From NCBI GenBank assembly GCA_002255575.1, contig NCAT01000009.1, forward strand, positions 62,001 through 126,000: 64,000 nt of DNA. Direction: 5' to 3'. Made by a program: the position numbers and the translations under genes. The stretch is from Acidocella sp. 20-57-95. GTDB lineage: Bacteria; Pseudomonadota; Alphaproteobacteria; Acetobacterales; Acetobacteraceae. Position 1 is the stretch's first letter. Each line of letters starts with the position of its first letter. The notes beneath the pieces are model-generated. The model had not been told where the DNA came from. It saw only the letters and a program-made list of their open reading frames with translations, and made no database searches. Positions 45,356 to 53,400 of this stretch are shown piece after piece.

Positions 45356-45822
45356 TATGCGGCCTCCGTCAGACGTTTCACAGCGCGGATAATCGACATA
45401 TGCGAGCCGCAGCGGCACTTCAGACCAGAGAAAGCCTCACGAATTTCAGCGTCTGTTGCGCGCGGCTTTTCTTTGACCAGTGCTACCGCGGTCATCACCC
45501 AGCCATTCATGCAATAGCCACAGAAAAATGCCTGTTCATCAATGAAAGCTTGCTGCACCGGATGCGGATGTTCAGCCGTACCGATCCCCGCGAGCGTAGT
45601 GATTGTCGCACCATCTGCGGCGGCGGCCGGCAGTACGCAGGAGCGCATAGGCGTGCCGTTAACATGCACCGTGCAAGCCCCGCACTGCGATAAACCACAA
45701 CCAAAATGTGGATTATTCAGCCCGAGCTCATCGCGCAATAAATATAGTAAAGGAGTCGTCGGGTCGGCCAGATCTAACTCATGCGACTGGCCATCAACAT
45801 TTAAAGTGACGTGCTTGCCCAT
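45355..45822 (-). CDS. Molybdenum hydroxylase 2Fe-2S small subunit
   Basis: A 155-residue protein with an N-terminal plant-type [2Fe-2S] domain (C42, C47, C50, C62) and a C-terminal [2Fe-2S]-binding helical domain (C101, C104, C136, C138). This is the standard small subunit of IorAB/NicAB-like hydroxylases. It has no signal of its own and would travel with the Tat-like large subunit. The stop overlaps the large-subunit start, and tctB lies 25 nt upstream. Confidence 0.92.
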   Translation of the reverse strand: MGKHVTLNVDGQSHELDLADPTTPLLYLLRDELGLNNPHFGCGLSQCGACTVHVNGTPMRSCVLPAAAADGATITTLAGIGTAEHPHPVQQAFIDEQAFFCGYCMNGWVMTAVALVKEKPRATDAEIREAFSGLKCRCGSHMSIIRAVKRLTEAA

Positions 45823-45847
45823 ATGGCGCTTTTCCTTCTAACGCAGC

Positions 45848-46333
45848 CTATAAAAACCCACCGATATAACCTGTATAAACTTCAAGATTGAGAACATAAC
45901 TAAACAAAAACCAAGTGAGGCTAAACGCGATCGCCGCTGCGATGGCCGACTTTAGAAATGATATTTTTGAGATAAACTTTAAGAACAGCAACAGAAATGT
46001 AGGGATGGCAATATAAAATCCGGCAATGAAAATAAACCCAACGAATAGCGCAACCATGCCGAAAATACGCGAAGAAATATGCCACGCAAAGTCATGGTCT
46101 TCATGCTTGATCAGACTTTTTTCAAGCTTTTTCTGACGTTTCGGCAGCAAGGCCGCAATGAACACGGCAATCGAGATCACCAGCACCACGCTACCATAAA
46201 GTGTTGGCGCTTCAGCAGAGGTTTGGTCACCAAAACTACCGGCTTGTGACATATAGAGGATGGCAAGCAAAGCCATAAATACCGGCGGAACTAACTGCTT
46301 ACCTTTTTGTTCCAGCGTTTCTTTTACGTTCAT
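45848..46333 (-). CDS. TctB-family small transporter subunit
   Basis: A 161-residue protein with about four hydrophobic helices (residues about 20-38, 50-72, 95-125 and 130-155), the layout of the small membrane subunit TctB of tripartite tricarboxylate transporters. AGGAGG lies before ATG 46333. It is preceded by a terminator-like hairpin after the cupin genes. Sequence conservation in TctB is poor; the nearby binding proteins support the call. Confidence 0.7.
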   Translation of the reverse strand: MNVKETLEQKGKQLVPPVFMALLAILYMSQAGSFGDQTSAEAPTLYGSVVLVISIAVFIAALLPKRQKKLEKSLIKHEDHDFAWHISSRIFGMVALFVGFIFIAGFYIAIPTFLLLFLKFISKISFLKSAIAAAIAFSLTWFLFSYVLNLEVYTGYIGGFL

Positions 46334-46395
46334 TGCTTCCTCCTCTGGGCCGCCTTGCTGAATCTCTGGGTGGTCCAACCAAACTGCACGTCAAA

Positions 46396-46431
46396 CAAAA
46401 AAGCAGCCGACGATAATTGCCGACTGCTTTT
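46396..46431 (-). terminator. Terminator-like hairpin between cupin and tctB genes
   Basis: AAAAAAGCAG (46396-46405) pairs with CTGCTTTTT (46423-46431) around a 17-nt loop. Read on the - strand it follows the cupin stop and ends in TTTTTTG. It probably lowers read-through from the cupin genes into tctB. Confidence 0.7.
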
Positions 46432-46436
46432 TAAAA

Positions 46437-46982
46437 TTAGTAACCCGGCGCGTTTTCCAACTGGTCAAACCAGTTGAACCCCATATCCTTCACAATCCGA
46501 TTGCTGATAACGATGAAGCGCGCTTCGCCTTCGCCATCATTAAAATGCTGATGCTCGGTGAAAGGCGGAATGTAGATGAAATCACCGCGTTCCCACGCAA
46601 ATTTCTTCGGCTCAGTCTTCCAAGACCATTCGAACTCTTCCTTGCAGTCGAAATCAAGATCCCAATGCAAATCATACCCCGAGCCTTCGAGCACAAACAC
46701 GACCTCTTCCCACATATGGCGATGCTTGCCTGATTTCTCGCCAGCTTTCAGGAACTGCATATAGGCTTCGATGCAGCATTCCTTGGTGTTCATGTTACGA
46801 TGCACCAAATGCTTGATGAGACCATCGGGGGAATGCTCGATCGGCATGTCTTCAGCATGTACAACATCCGGGCGGGTGGCGTATTCCTGGCGGAACATTT
46901 TGGATGCGGCCACTTCAACGGCGCGGAAATCTACTTCACCGGCATGCAGGTGGGCAAAATCTTTTTCATTAATAACAGGCAT
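46437..46982 (-). CDS. Single-domain cupin protein A
   Basis: A 181-residue cupin. Motif 1 is SGKHRHMWEEVVFVLEGSG (HxH plus Glu, near residues 85-103) and motif 2 is GDFIYIPPFTEHQHFN (near 138-153), so the standard 3-His/Glu metal site is complete. Such proteins may be dioxygenases, isomerases or binding proteins. GGAG precedes ATG 46982. It is probably cotranslated with the cupin just upstream, and the pair resembles a bicupin split over two genes. Substrate unknown. Confidence 0.75.
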   Translation of the reverse strand: MPVINEKDFAHLHAGEVDFRAVEVAASKMFRQEYATRPDVVHAEDMPIEHSPDGLIKHLVHRNMNTKECCIEAYMQFLKAGEKSGKHRHMWEEVVFVLEGSGYDLHWDLDFDCKEEFEWSWKTEPKKFAWERGDFIYIPPFTEHQHFNDGEGEARFIVISNRIVKDMGFNWFDQLENAPGY

Positions 46983-47014
46983 CGTCGTCTCCAATTCAAT
47001 TTAGGCCCAGGCGC

Positions 47015-47668
47015 TCACAAATCCGATGGCGGACGGAAATCTTCATTTCCTGTGGAGGGTGGAAAGGACACGATCTTCTGGAAGATCAGATGCATAAAGT
47101 GGAATAGCGGCTTGGCTTTGAATACCAGCAGGACCGCACGGTTATCGGGGTCATCGTTGAAATGTTGATGGACGCAGCCATTTTCAACAATCATAACATC
47201 GCCAGCTTTCCATTCAATGCGGCGGCCGTCATGCACATCATGGCCGCGGCCTTCAATGACGTAGAACACCGCGCTGTTGAGGTGGCCATGTTTCTGACCG
47301 TAGGCGCCAGGCGCATAGGCTTCGATATGGGTTTCGATCGACTGTGTGACGCTGGCGTGCTGCGGGCTAATGATATGCTTGCCGTAAAGTCCAGGGCCAC
47401 CCTTCCAGGCTTCATCGCGGGATTTGTAAACGCGTGGCTGGTCGATAAGTTGTTCATATAAATTGCTGTAGGTCCCTTTAAGGGCACGAACGAACACACG
47501 TTCTTTAGCCCAACGGTCCCATTTGGCGCCGTCGCCTGGCGGGTGATTATGGCCTTCATGCGCGTGGGAATGGTCGTGGTGGTGCGGGTGATCATGCGCG
47601 GGCTCCGGCAAGGCTTGATCGCCAAGTGGATTCGCCGCGTTTCTGTCATAAAGGCCAGTCACTCGCAT
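47015..47668 (-). CDS. Single-domain cupin protein B with His-rich N-terminus
   Basis: A 217-residue protein. Residues about 24-44 form a His/Asp run (DHPHHHDHSHAHEGHNHPP), likely metal-binding. The cupin domain has motif 1 QKHGHLNSAVFYVIEG, which keeps HxH but lacks the usual Glu, as in 3-His gentisate or salicylate dioxygenases, and motif 2 ENGCVHQHFND. AGGAG precedes the ATG. Together with cupin A it may form one heteromeric enzyme. Ring cleavage of a hydroxylated aromatic acid is possible but unproved. Confidence 0.7.
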   Translation of the reverse strand: MRVTGLYDRNAANPLGDQALPEPAHDHPHHHDHSHAHEGHNHPPGDGAKWDRWAKERVFVRALKGTYSNLYEQLIDQPRVYKSRDEAWKGGPGLYGKHIISPQHASVTQSIETHIEAYAPGAYGQKHGHLNSAVFYVIEGRGHDVHDGRRIEWKAGDVMIVENGCVHQHFNDDPDNRAVLLVFKAKPLFHFMHLIFQKIVSFPPSTGNEDFRPPSDL

Positions 47669-47713
47669 ATTCTCCTAATGGCCGTGGTCAGACCAAAACA
47701 TATCTAAAGGAAA

Positions 47714-47742
47714 ACTGGCGAGCCGGGATTCGGCTCACCAGT
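47714..47742 (-). terminator. Terminator after the porin gene
   Basis: ACTGG-C-GAGCCG (47714-47725) pairs with CGGCTC-A-CCAGT (47731-47742) with one mismatch. Read on the - strand the stem is followed by TTTTCCTTT. It lies 22 nt after the porin stop. Confidence 0.75.
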
Positions 47743-47763
47743 TAGATTACCAAAAGCTATCGT

Positions 47764-49206
47764 CTAGAAAACGAACTGCATACGGGCAGCAACGATGCTT
47801 GGATCATACCCGTTATAAGCACCGCCGACGACCTTTAGGACCTTGATATAGTCAAGATCGACGCGGGTGTAAGAAGTCGGGAACCAGTTGATCGCGAACG
47901 TCACGTTGGTTTCACGACCACCTTGTACGCCGTGATGAACATCGTTTAGGTCTGCGGAGTCCAAACGAGCCGCAACCTGGAAAGCTCCCCAGCCACCATC
48001 AGTGATGGGATGCAAGGGCTTGATCCCAAGGAAAGCGCCGCTCGCATCATCGAACGGCCTGGTTTCGCCTGTGAGAATATAGTCGCCCTGAACGGCCCAA
48101 CCAGAGAATGTTGCCTGTGCAGCTGTTAAGTCGGATGCCTTTCCTTTGTTTGAATGATCAATCGTATTTTCCATATAGTAATTGGCCCGGAACGATGCGG
48201 GACCATATTTTACCACTAACGATGGCGAGTAAACAAAGTTGCTTACCACGTCGATTAAAGATGGAGTCGCTATTAAATTCGCACCGTAGAAATGGGCATC
48301 TGGTGCTGACTTGAAGGCAGTACCCGGTGTGCCCGTGCCGCCCGCAAACCGATTATAGAGAAGGGAATTACCAATATGGATGACGGTATGACTGGTATTG
48401 ATCAGGTTAAAGCCGATCTGGCCTGATACTGCCAAAGTCCCGGATCCAGTACCAGCCGCGCCACGACCATTGGTTAAACTATACCAAGCGTTCCAATATT
48501 TCGTATAGTCGCGACCCGAAATACCAAGCTGGCGTCCGGGACGAAATACGCTTGTATCAAGACGATCTTCCATGAAGGTAATATAGTTTGACGGCGTATG
48601 TTGGCCAAAGGCGACAAACTGATTACCAACTAGGAATTCATTGCCGACATTCCCAAACTTTCTATTATAACCAAAATATGCGTCGGTAATCCCAGCGGCG
48701 GCGCTACCCAGGAAATCATATTGGAATTTATAGACCCAATATTTTGCAAATTGTCCTTGAACGCCCAAACGCACCCGCCGAAAGCTTTCATCGATCGACG
48801 TGCTCTTGCCATTTAGTGCGGCAGCTTGCCCTTTCGAAACCGCACCAGGCACTTGCCGCATCGTTAAATCACCCTGCAAACGGCCGATAATTTTAAACGA
48901 GCTGGAGCCATCATCTGATACGAAATCAGGCAATACGTTGCCTTTGGAAACCATACCCCAACCATTCTTGGTTGCTTTGGTCGCAGTGGCGAGCTTCTTT
49001 ACGGCCAGCGCGTTATCAGCCACCTGGGCGTTGATTGCATCCTGCTGGGTGCTCAGCGCGTTGATCTGTGCCTGCAACTGGTTGATTTCAGCCTGCAGCT
49101 GGGCAGCGGTGGTCGCGGCATGGGCAAAGCCCGGCCGGATCACGAGCACCGAAGCCGCTGCAAGAGCGACCATCGACACGCGGGTCAATTTTGTCTTTGA
49201 GTTCAT
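47764..49206 (-). CDS. Outer-membrane porin, OprP/OprO-like
   Basis: A 480-residue protein with a signal peptide (MNSKTKLTRVSMVALAAASV..., cleaved after AHA near residue 30). A coiled-coil segment follows (about 33-75, LQAEINQLQAQINALSTQQ). The remainder is a beta-barrel domain ending in phenylalanine (ARMQFVF), typical of outer-membrane porins of the phosphate-selective family. The N-terminal coiled coil suggests trimer formation. A perfect AGGAGG precedes the start. In this cluster it probably admits the aromatic substrate. Confidence 0.85.
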   Translation of the reverse strand: MNSKTKLTRVSMVALAAASVLVIRPGFAHAATTAAQLQAEINQLQAQINALSTQQDAINAQVADNALAVKKLATATKATKNGWGMVSKGNVLPDFVSDDGSSSFKIIGRLQGDLTMRQVPGAVSKGQAAALNGKSTSIDESFRRVRLGVQGQFAKYWVYKFQYDFLGSAAAGITDAYFGYNRKFGNVGNEFLVGNQFVAFGQHTPSNYITFMEDRLDTSVFRPGRQLGISGRDYTKYWNAWYSLTNGRGAAGTGSGTLAVSGQIGFNLINTSHTVIHIGNSLLYNRFAGGTGTPGTAFKSAPDAHFYGANLIATPSLIDVVSNFVYSPSLVVKYGPASFRANYYMENTIDHSNKGKASDLTAAQATFSGWAVQGDYILTGETRPFDDASGAFLGIKPLHPITDGGWGAFQVAARLDSADLNDVHHGVQGGRETNVTFAINWFPTSYTRVDLDYIKVLKVVGGAYNGYDPSIVAARMQFVF

Positions 49207-49244
49207 ATTGAAGCCTCCTGGAGATTATTGATTAGACATAAAAA

Positions 49245-49266
49245 AGTTTATTTTTAACGATAAACT
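49245..49266 (-). terminator. Attenuator-like hairpin between receptor 2 and porin
   Basis: AGTTTAT (49245-49251) pairs with ATAAACT (49260-49266); read on the - strand it starts right after the receptor stop and ends in TTTTTTATG. It lies only about 38 nt before the porin start, so partial termination between the two genes is likely. Confidence 0.6.
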
Positions 49267-50235
49267 CTATTTTAAAGCAGACGCCGCTTGATCAACCATT
49301 TCTTTCTGTGCCGCGATCATGGCCACAGTCCCCTTACTATCGAGCGGATAGAGAGTGGTCTGGATTTTGTCTGCCCAAGCCTTAGCTTCAGGGCTGAATG
49401 CCGCCGTGAGAAAAGCTTGCGACAAAGTTTCAACGATATCCGCCGGCAAGTTTGGGGGGCCGACAATAGGGCGCCACTGGAAGATATTGCCGAGATCCGG
49501 TTGATCGATCGACGTGGCGTCTTCGACGCCGGGGATCGGAGATTTTGTTTGGAACACGAATATGATCTTGGCGAGGCCAGATTTTTCCATGTCCTTCAGG
49601 GTGGCTAGGGAATGCACGACCGCATCGACATCGCCGCGCGCGACCGCCACCACTGAATTTGGTGAATCGTTATACCCAGAAACCAACGCGACATTTAGGC
49701 CGAGCTTATCTGCGAATACTTTTGTGGCAAAATAATCTGTTGAGCCTTTGCCCGTCGAGGAAAATTTCAACGGGCGCTTGGCGCTGAGCGCCTGCAAATC
49801 GGCCACGGTTTTGATCGGCCCCTTGGCGGCGACAGCAAGGCCGTAGGAGTCGCGCCCCAGGTTGGCAATCCAAGTGAGCTTATCCAACGAGAAATTACCG
49901 GTGCTTTTGCCAAGCAAAATGCCAGGCACATTGATCAGGCTGACATTATAGCCATCCGGCTTGTCCTGCATGAGCTCGAAGATAGCTTTCTTGCCGGCGG
50001 CACCTGGTACGTTCAGAGGTACCACATTCACTTTATTCGGTAGATTTGGCTGCAGTAATTGTGCGAATTTACGCCCGTAAGCGTCAAAGCTGCCACCGGG
50101 ACCGTACGGGATGATAAGGTTGATGGTCTGGCTGGGGAAACCAGCCGCAAACGCTGGCGCAATGCCGGATGCAACCGCCCCCAAGGAAGCGGTCATCGGG
50201 AACAAATTACGACGAGTGATCGTGAAACGCGACAT
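49267..50235 (-). CDS. TctC/Bug-family periplasmic binding protein 2
   Basis: A 322-residue paralogue of the receptor at 42.1 kb, with a signal sequence containing TITRRNLFPMTASLGAVAS and a cleavage site near AFAAG (residue 31). The mature part has LIIPYGPGGSFDAYGRKFAQLL (two parts) and SSTGKGSTDYFATKVFADKL, nearly the same pattern as receptor 1. It leads a transcript with the porin, from a promoter carrying a 15-bp palindromic operator. Confidence 0.88.
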   Translation of the reverse strand: MSRFTITRRNLFPMTASLGAVASGIAPAFAAGFPSQTINLIIPYGPGGSFDAYGRKFAQLLQPNLPNKVNVVPLNVPGAAGKKAIFELMQDKPDGYNVSLINVPGILLGKSTGNFSLDKLTWIANLGRDSYGLAVAAKGPIKTVADLQALSAKRPLKFSSTGKGSTDYFATKVFADKLGLNVALVSGYNDSPNSVVAVARGDVDAVVHSLATLKDMEKSGLAKIIFVFQTKSPIPGVEDATSIDQPDLGNIFQWRPIVGPPNLPADIVETLSQAFLTAAFSPEAKAWADKIQTTLYPLDSKGTVAMIAAQKEMVDQAASALK

Positions 50236-50258
50236 TAGACTAATATCCTTCCCAAGGT

Positions 50259-50315
50259 GTTCGTATTACGAACTTTTGTTCTTGAAAAGTTAAACTTCGC
50301 TACAAATCATGTCAA
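50259..50315 (-). promoter_or_regulatory. Promoter and IclR-type operator of receptor 2
   Basis: On the - strand, TTGACA (50310-50315) and TAACTT (50287-50292) are 17 bp apart. Downstream of the -10, at 50259-50273, lies the palindrome GTTCGTATTACGAAC with perfect 7-bp arms. A site placed after the -10 suggests repression. It matches the sites at 55112 and 63258. Confidence 0.75.
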
Positions 50316-50337
50316 CGCTTAGATGGTGGAATTTTAA

Positions 50338-50402
50338 CTTGAAGTGCGATGACTTCGAGATGTTGTAGAAATATCACGGTTTTTACAACCGATTTTACAA
50401 CC
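50338..50402. repeat. Inverted and direct repeats upstream of the receptor 2 promoter
   Basis: CTTGAAGT (50338-50345) and ACTTCGAG (50352-50359) form an 8-bp inverted repeat with one G-T. TTTTACAACC is repeated at 50381-50390 and 50393-50402, and GTTGTA at 50362 is inverted to TACAAC at 50384. These lie upstream of the -35 and could bind a second regulator. The 266-bp gap has no gene. Confidence 0.5.
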
Positions 50403-50501
50403 AACATCTACCTAACATATATTTTGCGGCGCAACATGAATTCGGTTCGAAACCATATTCAACTGCTATTGCAATAAATCTTTCGGCAAAGGCCTGAACC
50501 A

Positions 50502-51032
50502 TTAGATCAAAAATCCCGCAACGGCGGATACGGCAGCGCCGCCGGCCAGAATGATCAGCGGATTCAGTTCTGTGAAGGTCAGAATCAGCGTGGCAATTGC
50601 GGTAATGGCCCAGGGTAGGATGGCGTGTTCGGTGGTCTCAATGAGTACCATGGCGCTGGCAAAAATCAGCCCAATGGCGATCGGGCCAAGGGCACGTTCG
50701 ATGATTTTAACAACTTTGGAATTTTGGGTGTGATGCCAAGCCCGGCACGCCACATAAACCAATAGAGATGACGGTACGAACATACCGAGACCACCAGCCA
50801 AAGCCCCCGGTAAACCGGCAACTTTTTGGCTGATCAGCAGCACTATGGTACTACCCGGCCCCGGCGTGGCCCTGGTGATCGTAAATAAATCCAAAAACTC
50901 ACGGGCAGTCACCCAATGGTAGTGATCCACCACCACACGCTGCATATCTGGGATCAACGCATTGCCGCCGCCAACCGCTAACAGCGAAAGCCCACCAAAA
51001 ACTTTCAACAGCGGGAGGAGTTGATCGGTCAT
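50502..51032 (-). CDS. CHR (chromate transporter) family half-protein, second subunit
   Basis: A 176-residue membrane protein with about five helices. It has the CHR-domain signatures LSLLAVGGGNALIPDMQR near the N-terminus and TRATPGPGSTIVLLISQ near residue 55. In bacteria this family comes either as one two-domain protein or, as here, as two short genes acting together. It overlaps the next gene by ATGA. Chromate efflux is possible, but in this operon an organic anion may be the real substrate. Confidence 0.82.
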   Translation of the reverse strand: MTDQLLPLLKVFGGLSLLAVGGGNALIPDMQRVVVDHYHWVTAREFLDLFTITRATPGPGSTIVLLISQKVAGLPGALAGGLGMFVPSSLLVYVACRAWHHTQNSKVVKIIERALGPIAIGLIFASAMVLIETTEHAILPWAITAIATLILTFTELNPLIILAGGAAVSAVAGFLI

Positions 51033-51604
51033 GACGGCTTCCAGGTTTCCGCAAGAAGATTAAGCGGAATTCCTACCAGCAGCACGTTCAACAGCGGAAA
51101 ATGCAAAATGCCGACGGCGATGCCCACCAGAACGATCACCAAGATTTGGCGAAGCTTGCGTATGTTCTTGCGTGATAGGCGCACGGCGTTGGCGATGTTC
51201 ATGCCAATCGCGACCGCGCCCAACCCGCCCAGGAGGGTCTCGAGCCCCGGTATTTGGTGATAGGTGAAGTATAAGGCCCCCAAGATCAGGCAGAGGAAAG
51301 ATGGAAACGCCATCATGCCGGCAAAACCGGCAAGCGCCCCCTTCGCGCCGCCCAAAAACCCACCCAAAAACACCGCCATATTCAGAGGGTTTGGCCCCGG
51401 CGCGATCTGGCAGATCGCCAAGGATGCTAGGAATTGCTTGTCACTCAGCCAGCCGCGCTTGGTAACAACTTCACGCCGCAACCAGGCAGTGGTGCCGCCA
51501 CCAAAGCTCTGTGACCCGATGGTAAAAAAACAGCCAAAAATCGCTGCTAGACTGGGCCGAATGAGAGGCTCATCCGGGATCGCCTCAGCCGTTTTGACAG
51601 CCAT
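51029..51604 (-). CDS. CHR (chromate transporter) family half-protein, first subunit
   Basis: A 191-residue membrane protein with the CHR motifs IGSQSFGGGTTAWLRREVV (near 28-46) and CQIAPGPNPLNMAVFLGG (near 68-85). It pairs with the following gene. It sits 5 nt after the unknown 153-residue gene and is in the Rieske oxygenase operon, which argues for a function linked to that pathway rather than to metal resistance. Confidence 0.82.
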   Translation of the reverse strand: MAVKTAEAIPDEPLIRPSLAAIFGCFFTIGSQSFGGGTTAWLRREVVTKRGWLSDKQFLASLAICQIAPGPNPLNMAVFLGGFLGGAKGALAGFAGMMAFPSFLCLILGALYFTYHQIPGLETLLGGLGAVAIGMNIANAVRLSRKNIRKLRQILVIVLVGIAVGILHFPLLNVLLVGIPLNLLAETWKPS

Positions 51605-51609
51605 ACAAC

Positions 51610-52071
51610 CTAGGCTCCGAGAGCGTGCAGCAGGCCTGGCACATAGTCAGCATCCGAAACCACCGCCAAGGTCTGTGACCAAGGCCGCATGCTGCGCAAG
51701 GCCGAAGACAGGGCAACGATTTCGCTGGCATCCTTATGGATCAAAATACTGGAGATTTTCACCTTGCGCGCGATACAGGTTTCCCCGATGGCGATCACTT
51801 GAGCAAGGTTCTCGCCAACAAAACCAACCATCACGACGAGATCAAGGTTACGCTCATCAATAGTTTTACGCCACGGTTCGCCAGATGGGGTGTAAGGTAC
51901 AAATTTGGCGTTCCGGTAGGGAGGCTGCGCGACCAGTTCCAGCAATTTACCTGAAGCTTCGCCAAGGGGAACAATAAGCAATTCCCGCGGCGAAGAGTTT
52001 GGTGCCTGCACCCGATAGCTGGCTTGCTGCGTTGCGACCGAAAACGGGCCAAGTTTGAACGTATCCGCCAT
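51610..52071 (-). CDS. Unknown 153-residue protein in the Rieske operon
   Basis: I do not recognise this protein. It has no signal or membrane helix. The pattern of alternating hydrophobic strands and helices (LLIVPLG, DLVVMVGFVGENLAQVIAIG, VKISSILI, QTLAVVSDADYVPGLLHAL) suggests a small Rossmann-like alpha/beta fold. ATG 52071 lies 4 nt after the oxygenase stop, so it is cotranslated with it. There is no good ribosome binding site, again favouring coupling. It may be an accessory to the oxygenase or to the CHR transporter. Confidence 0.6.
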   Translation of the reverse strand: MADTFKLGPFSVATQQASYRVQAPNSSPRELLIVPLGEASGKLLELVAQPPYRNAKFVPYTPSGEPWRKTIDERNLDLVVMVGFVGENLAQVIAIGETCIARKVKISSILIHKDASEIVALSSALRSMRPWSQTLAVVSDADYVPGLLHALGA

Positions 52072-52075
52072 AATT

Positions 52076-53362
52076 TTATACCGATGCAAACGGGTGACCG
52101 GCCTGCACCTGCAACCAAGTTGCACCGCCATCAAGGAAGTTTTTCTCGGCTTCAAGCACAATAGCGGCGGAGCGCACCTGTTGTTCCTCCGGCAGACGGC
52201 CAGGCGGTAGCACGCCTTTGTCGGCCAGCGCTTTGGTGGCGCGGATGAGCTTCAGGCGCGCCATGATGATGCCGTTATCGGTGGAAGTCAGGTTCTCCTT
52301 GGTGCGGTCCACAATCGGGCCCATGCTCTCCTGCAAGGATGCGTCCTGCATGCCAATGCCTTCAATGCCACTATAGGTTGTACCGGCCCGCTGAGCATCG
52401 CGGTTCATTAAATAATCATTGTCTTTATTGGCAAGCGGACGGTAGGTGCCGGGCACGTACTTCACGTGGATGCCCTTGCCATCTTTCATCGCGTTCAGCT
52501 CGTATTCGGAAAGCTTGCGGGTGGGGTGATAGTCGAAGCTCCAGGCCCAGCAGTTTTCGTCGTCGATAGGTATCCAGAAATGCCCGTGAATGGGGTGGTC
52601 GCCACGCGGCGGCACCATGGTGAAGCATGGCATCACCCAAGGCGTGATGCGCCAATAATAGCTCTCATTTTCGGCGCGGCGGCGCGCACCGATGTAAAGA
52701 CCAGCCGGGGCATCGACCACTTCAAAGAATGGCTGCGAATCATTGAGATTATACTGATTGCCACGGGCGCCTTTAAAGAGCGGGTCGGAATTCAAGTTGC
52801 CGCGATGCAGGAACGATACGTGTGCGCTATCAATGCCGCCTTCCATCGCCTGCAGCCAATTGCTTTCCTGAAAACGCTTCGACGAGAAGGTTTGGTCGCG
52901 CGGGACCATGATGAATTCCCATTCCGGCGCTGGCGGCTGCAATTCTGGCGGGCCCATATAGGTCCAGAGAATGCCGCCACGCTCCATCAGCGGATAGGAT
53001 TTCAGCTTAATCTTTTTACGGAAACCGCTTTCTTCCGGCTCAGAGGGAACGTCCAGACATTCACCATTCACAGCGAATTTCCAGCCATGATACGGGCAGC
53101 GAATGCCGCACTCCTCGTTGCGGCCAAACCACAGTGAAACGCCGCGATGGGCGCAGAATTCATCGATCAGGCCATATTTACCTTCAGTATCGCGCACCGC
53201 CAGCAAACGTTCGGACAGCAATTTCACCCGCACTGGCGGGCAATCATTTTCCGGCAATTCTTCTGCCAGAAGTGCTGGGATCCAATAACGGCGGAACAGG
53301 TCACCCATCGGAGTTCCGGGTCCGCTACGCGTGAGAAGTTCGTTTTGTTCAGCCCTTAACAT
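52076..53362 (-). CDS. Rieske aromatic-ring oxygenase, phthalate 4,5-dioxygenase-like
   Basis: A 428-residue oxygenase. The N-terminal Rieske domain has C70 and H72 in EFCAHRGVSLW and C89 and H92 in IRCPYHGWKF. The catalytic domain has the mononuclear iron region NWLQAMEGGIDSAHVSFLHRG (in two parts), with the bridging acid and two histidines. The sequence style matches the phthalate dioxygenase/Pht3 group. Its electron donors appear to be the flavoprotein reductase and Rieske ferredoxin encoded upstream, an uncommon pairing for this group. The substrate is probably an aromatic mono- or dicarboxylate. Confidence 0.88.
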   Translation of the reverse strand: MLRAEQNELLTRSGPGTPMGDLFRRYWIPALLAEELPENDCPPVRVKLLSERLLAVRDTEGKYGLIDEFCAHRGVSLWFGRNEECGIRCPYHGWKFAVNGECLDVPSEPEESGFRKKIKLKSYPLMERGGILWTYMGPPELQPPAPEWEFIMVPRDQTFSSKRFQESNWLQAMEGGIDSAHVSFLHRGNLNSDPLFKGARGNQYNLNDSQPFFEVVDAPAGLYIGARRRAENESYYWRITPWVMPCFTMVPPRGDHPIHGHFWIPIDDENCWAWSFDYHPTRKLSEYELNAMKDGKGIHVKYVPGTYRPLANKDNDYLMNRDAQRAGTTYSGIEGIGMQDASLQESMGPIVDRTKENLTSTDNGIIMARLKLIRATKALADKGVLPPGRLPEEQQVRSAAIVLEAEKNFLDGGATWLQVQAGHPFASV

Positions 53363-53400
53363 AATAGCACCTTACCGATAATATTTTTGACGTTTTTATT

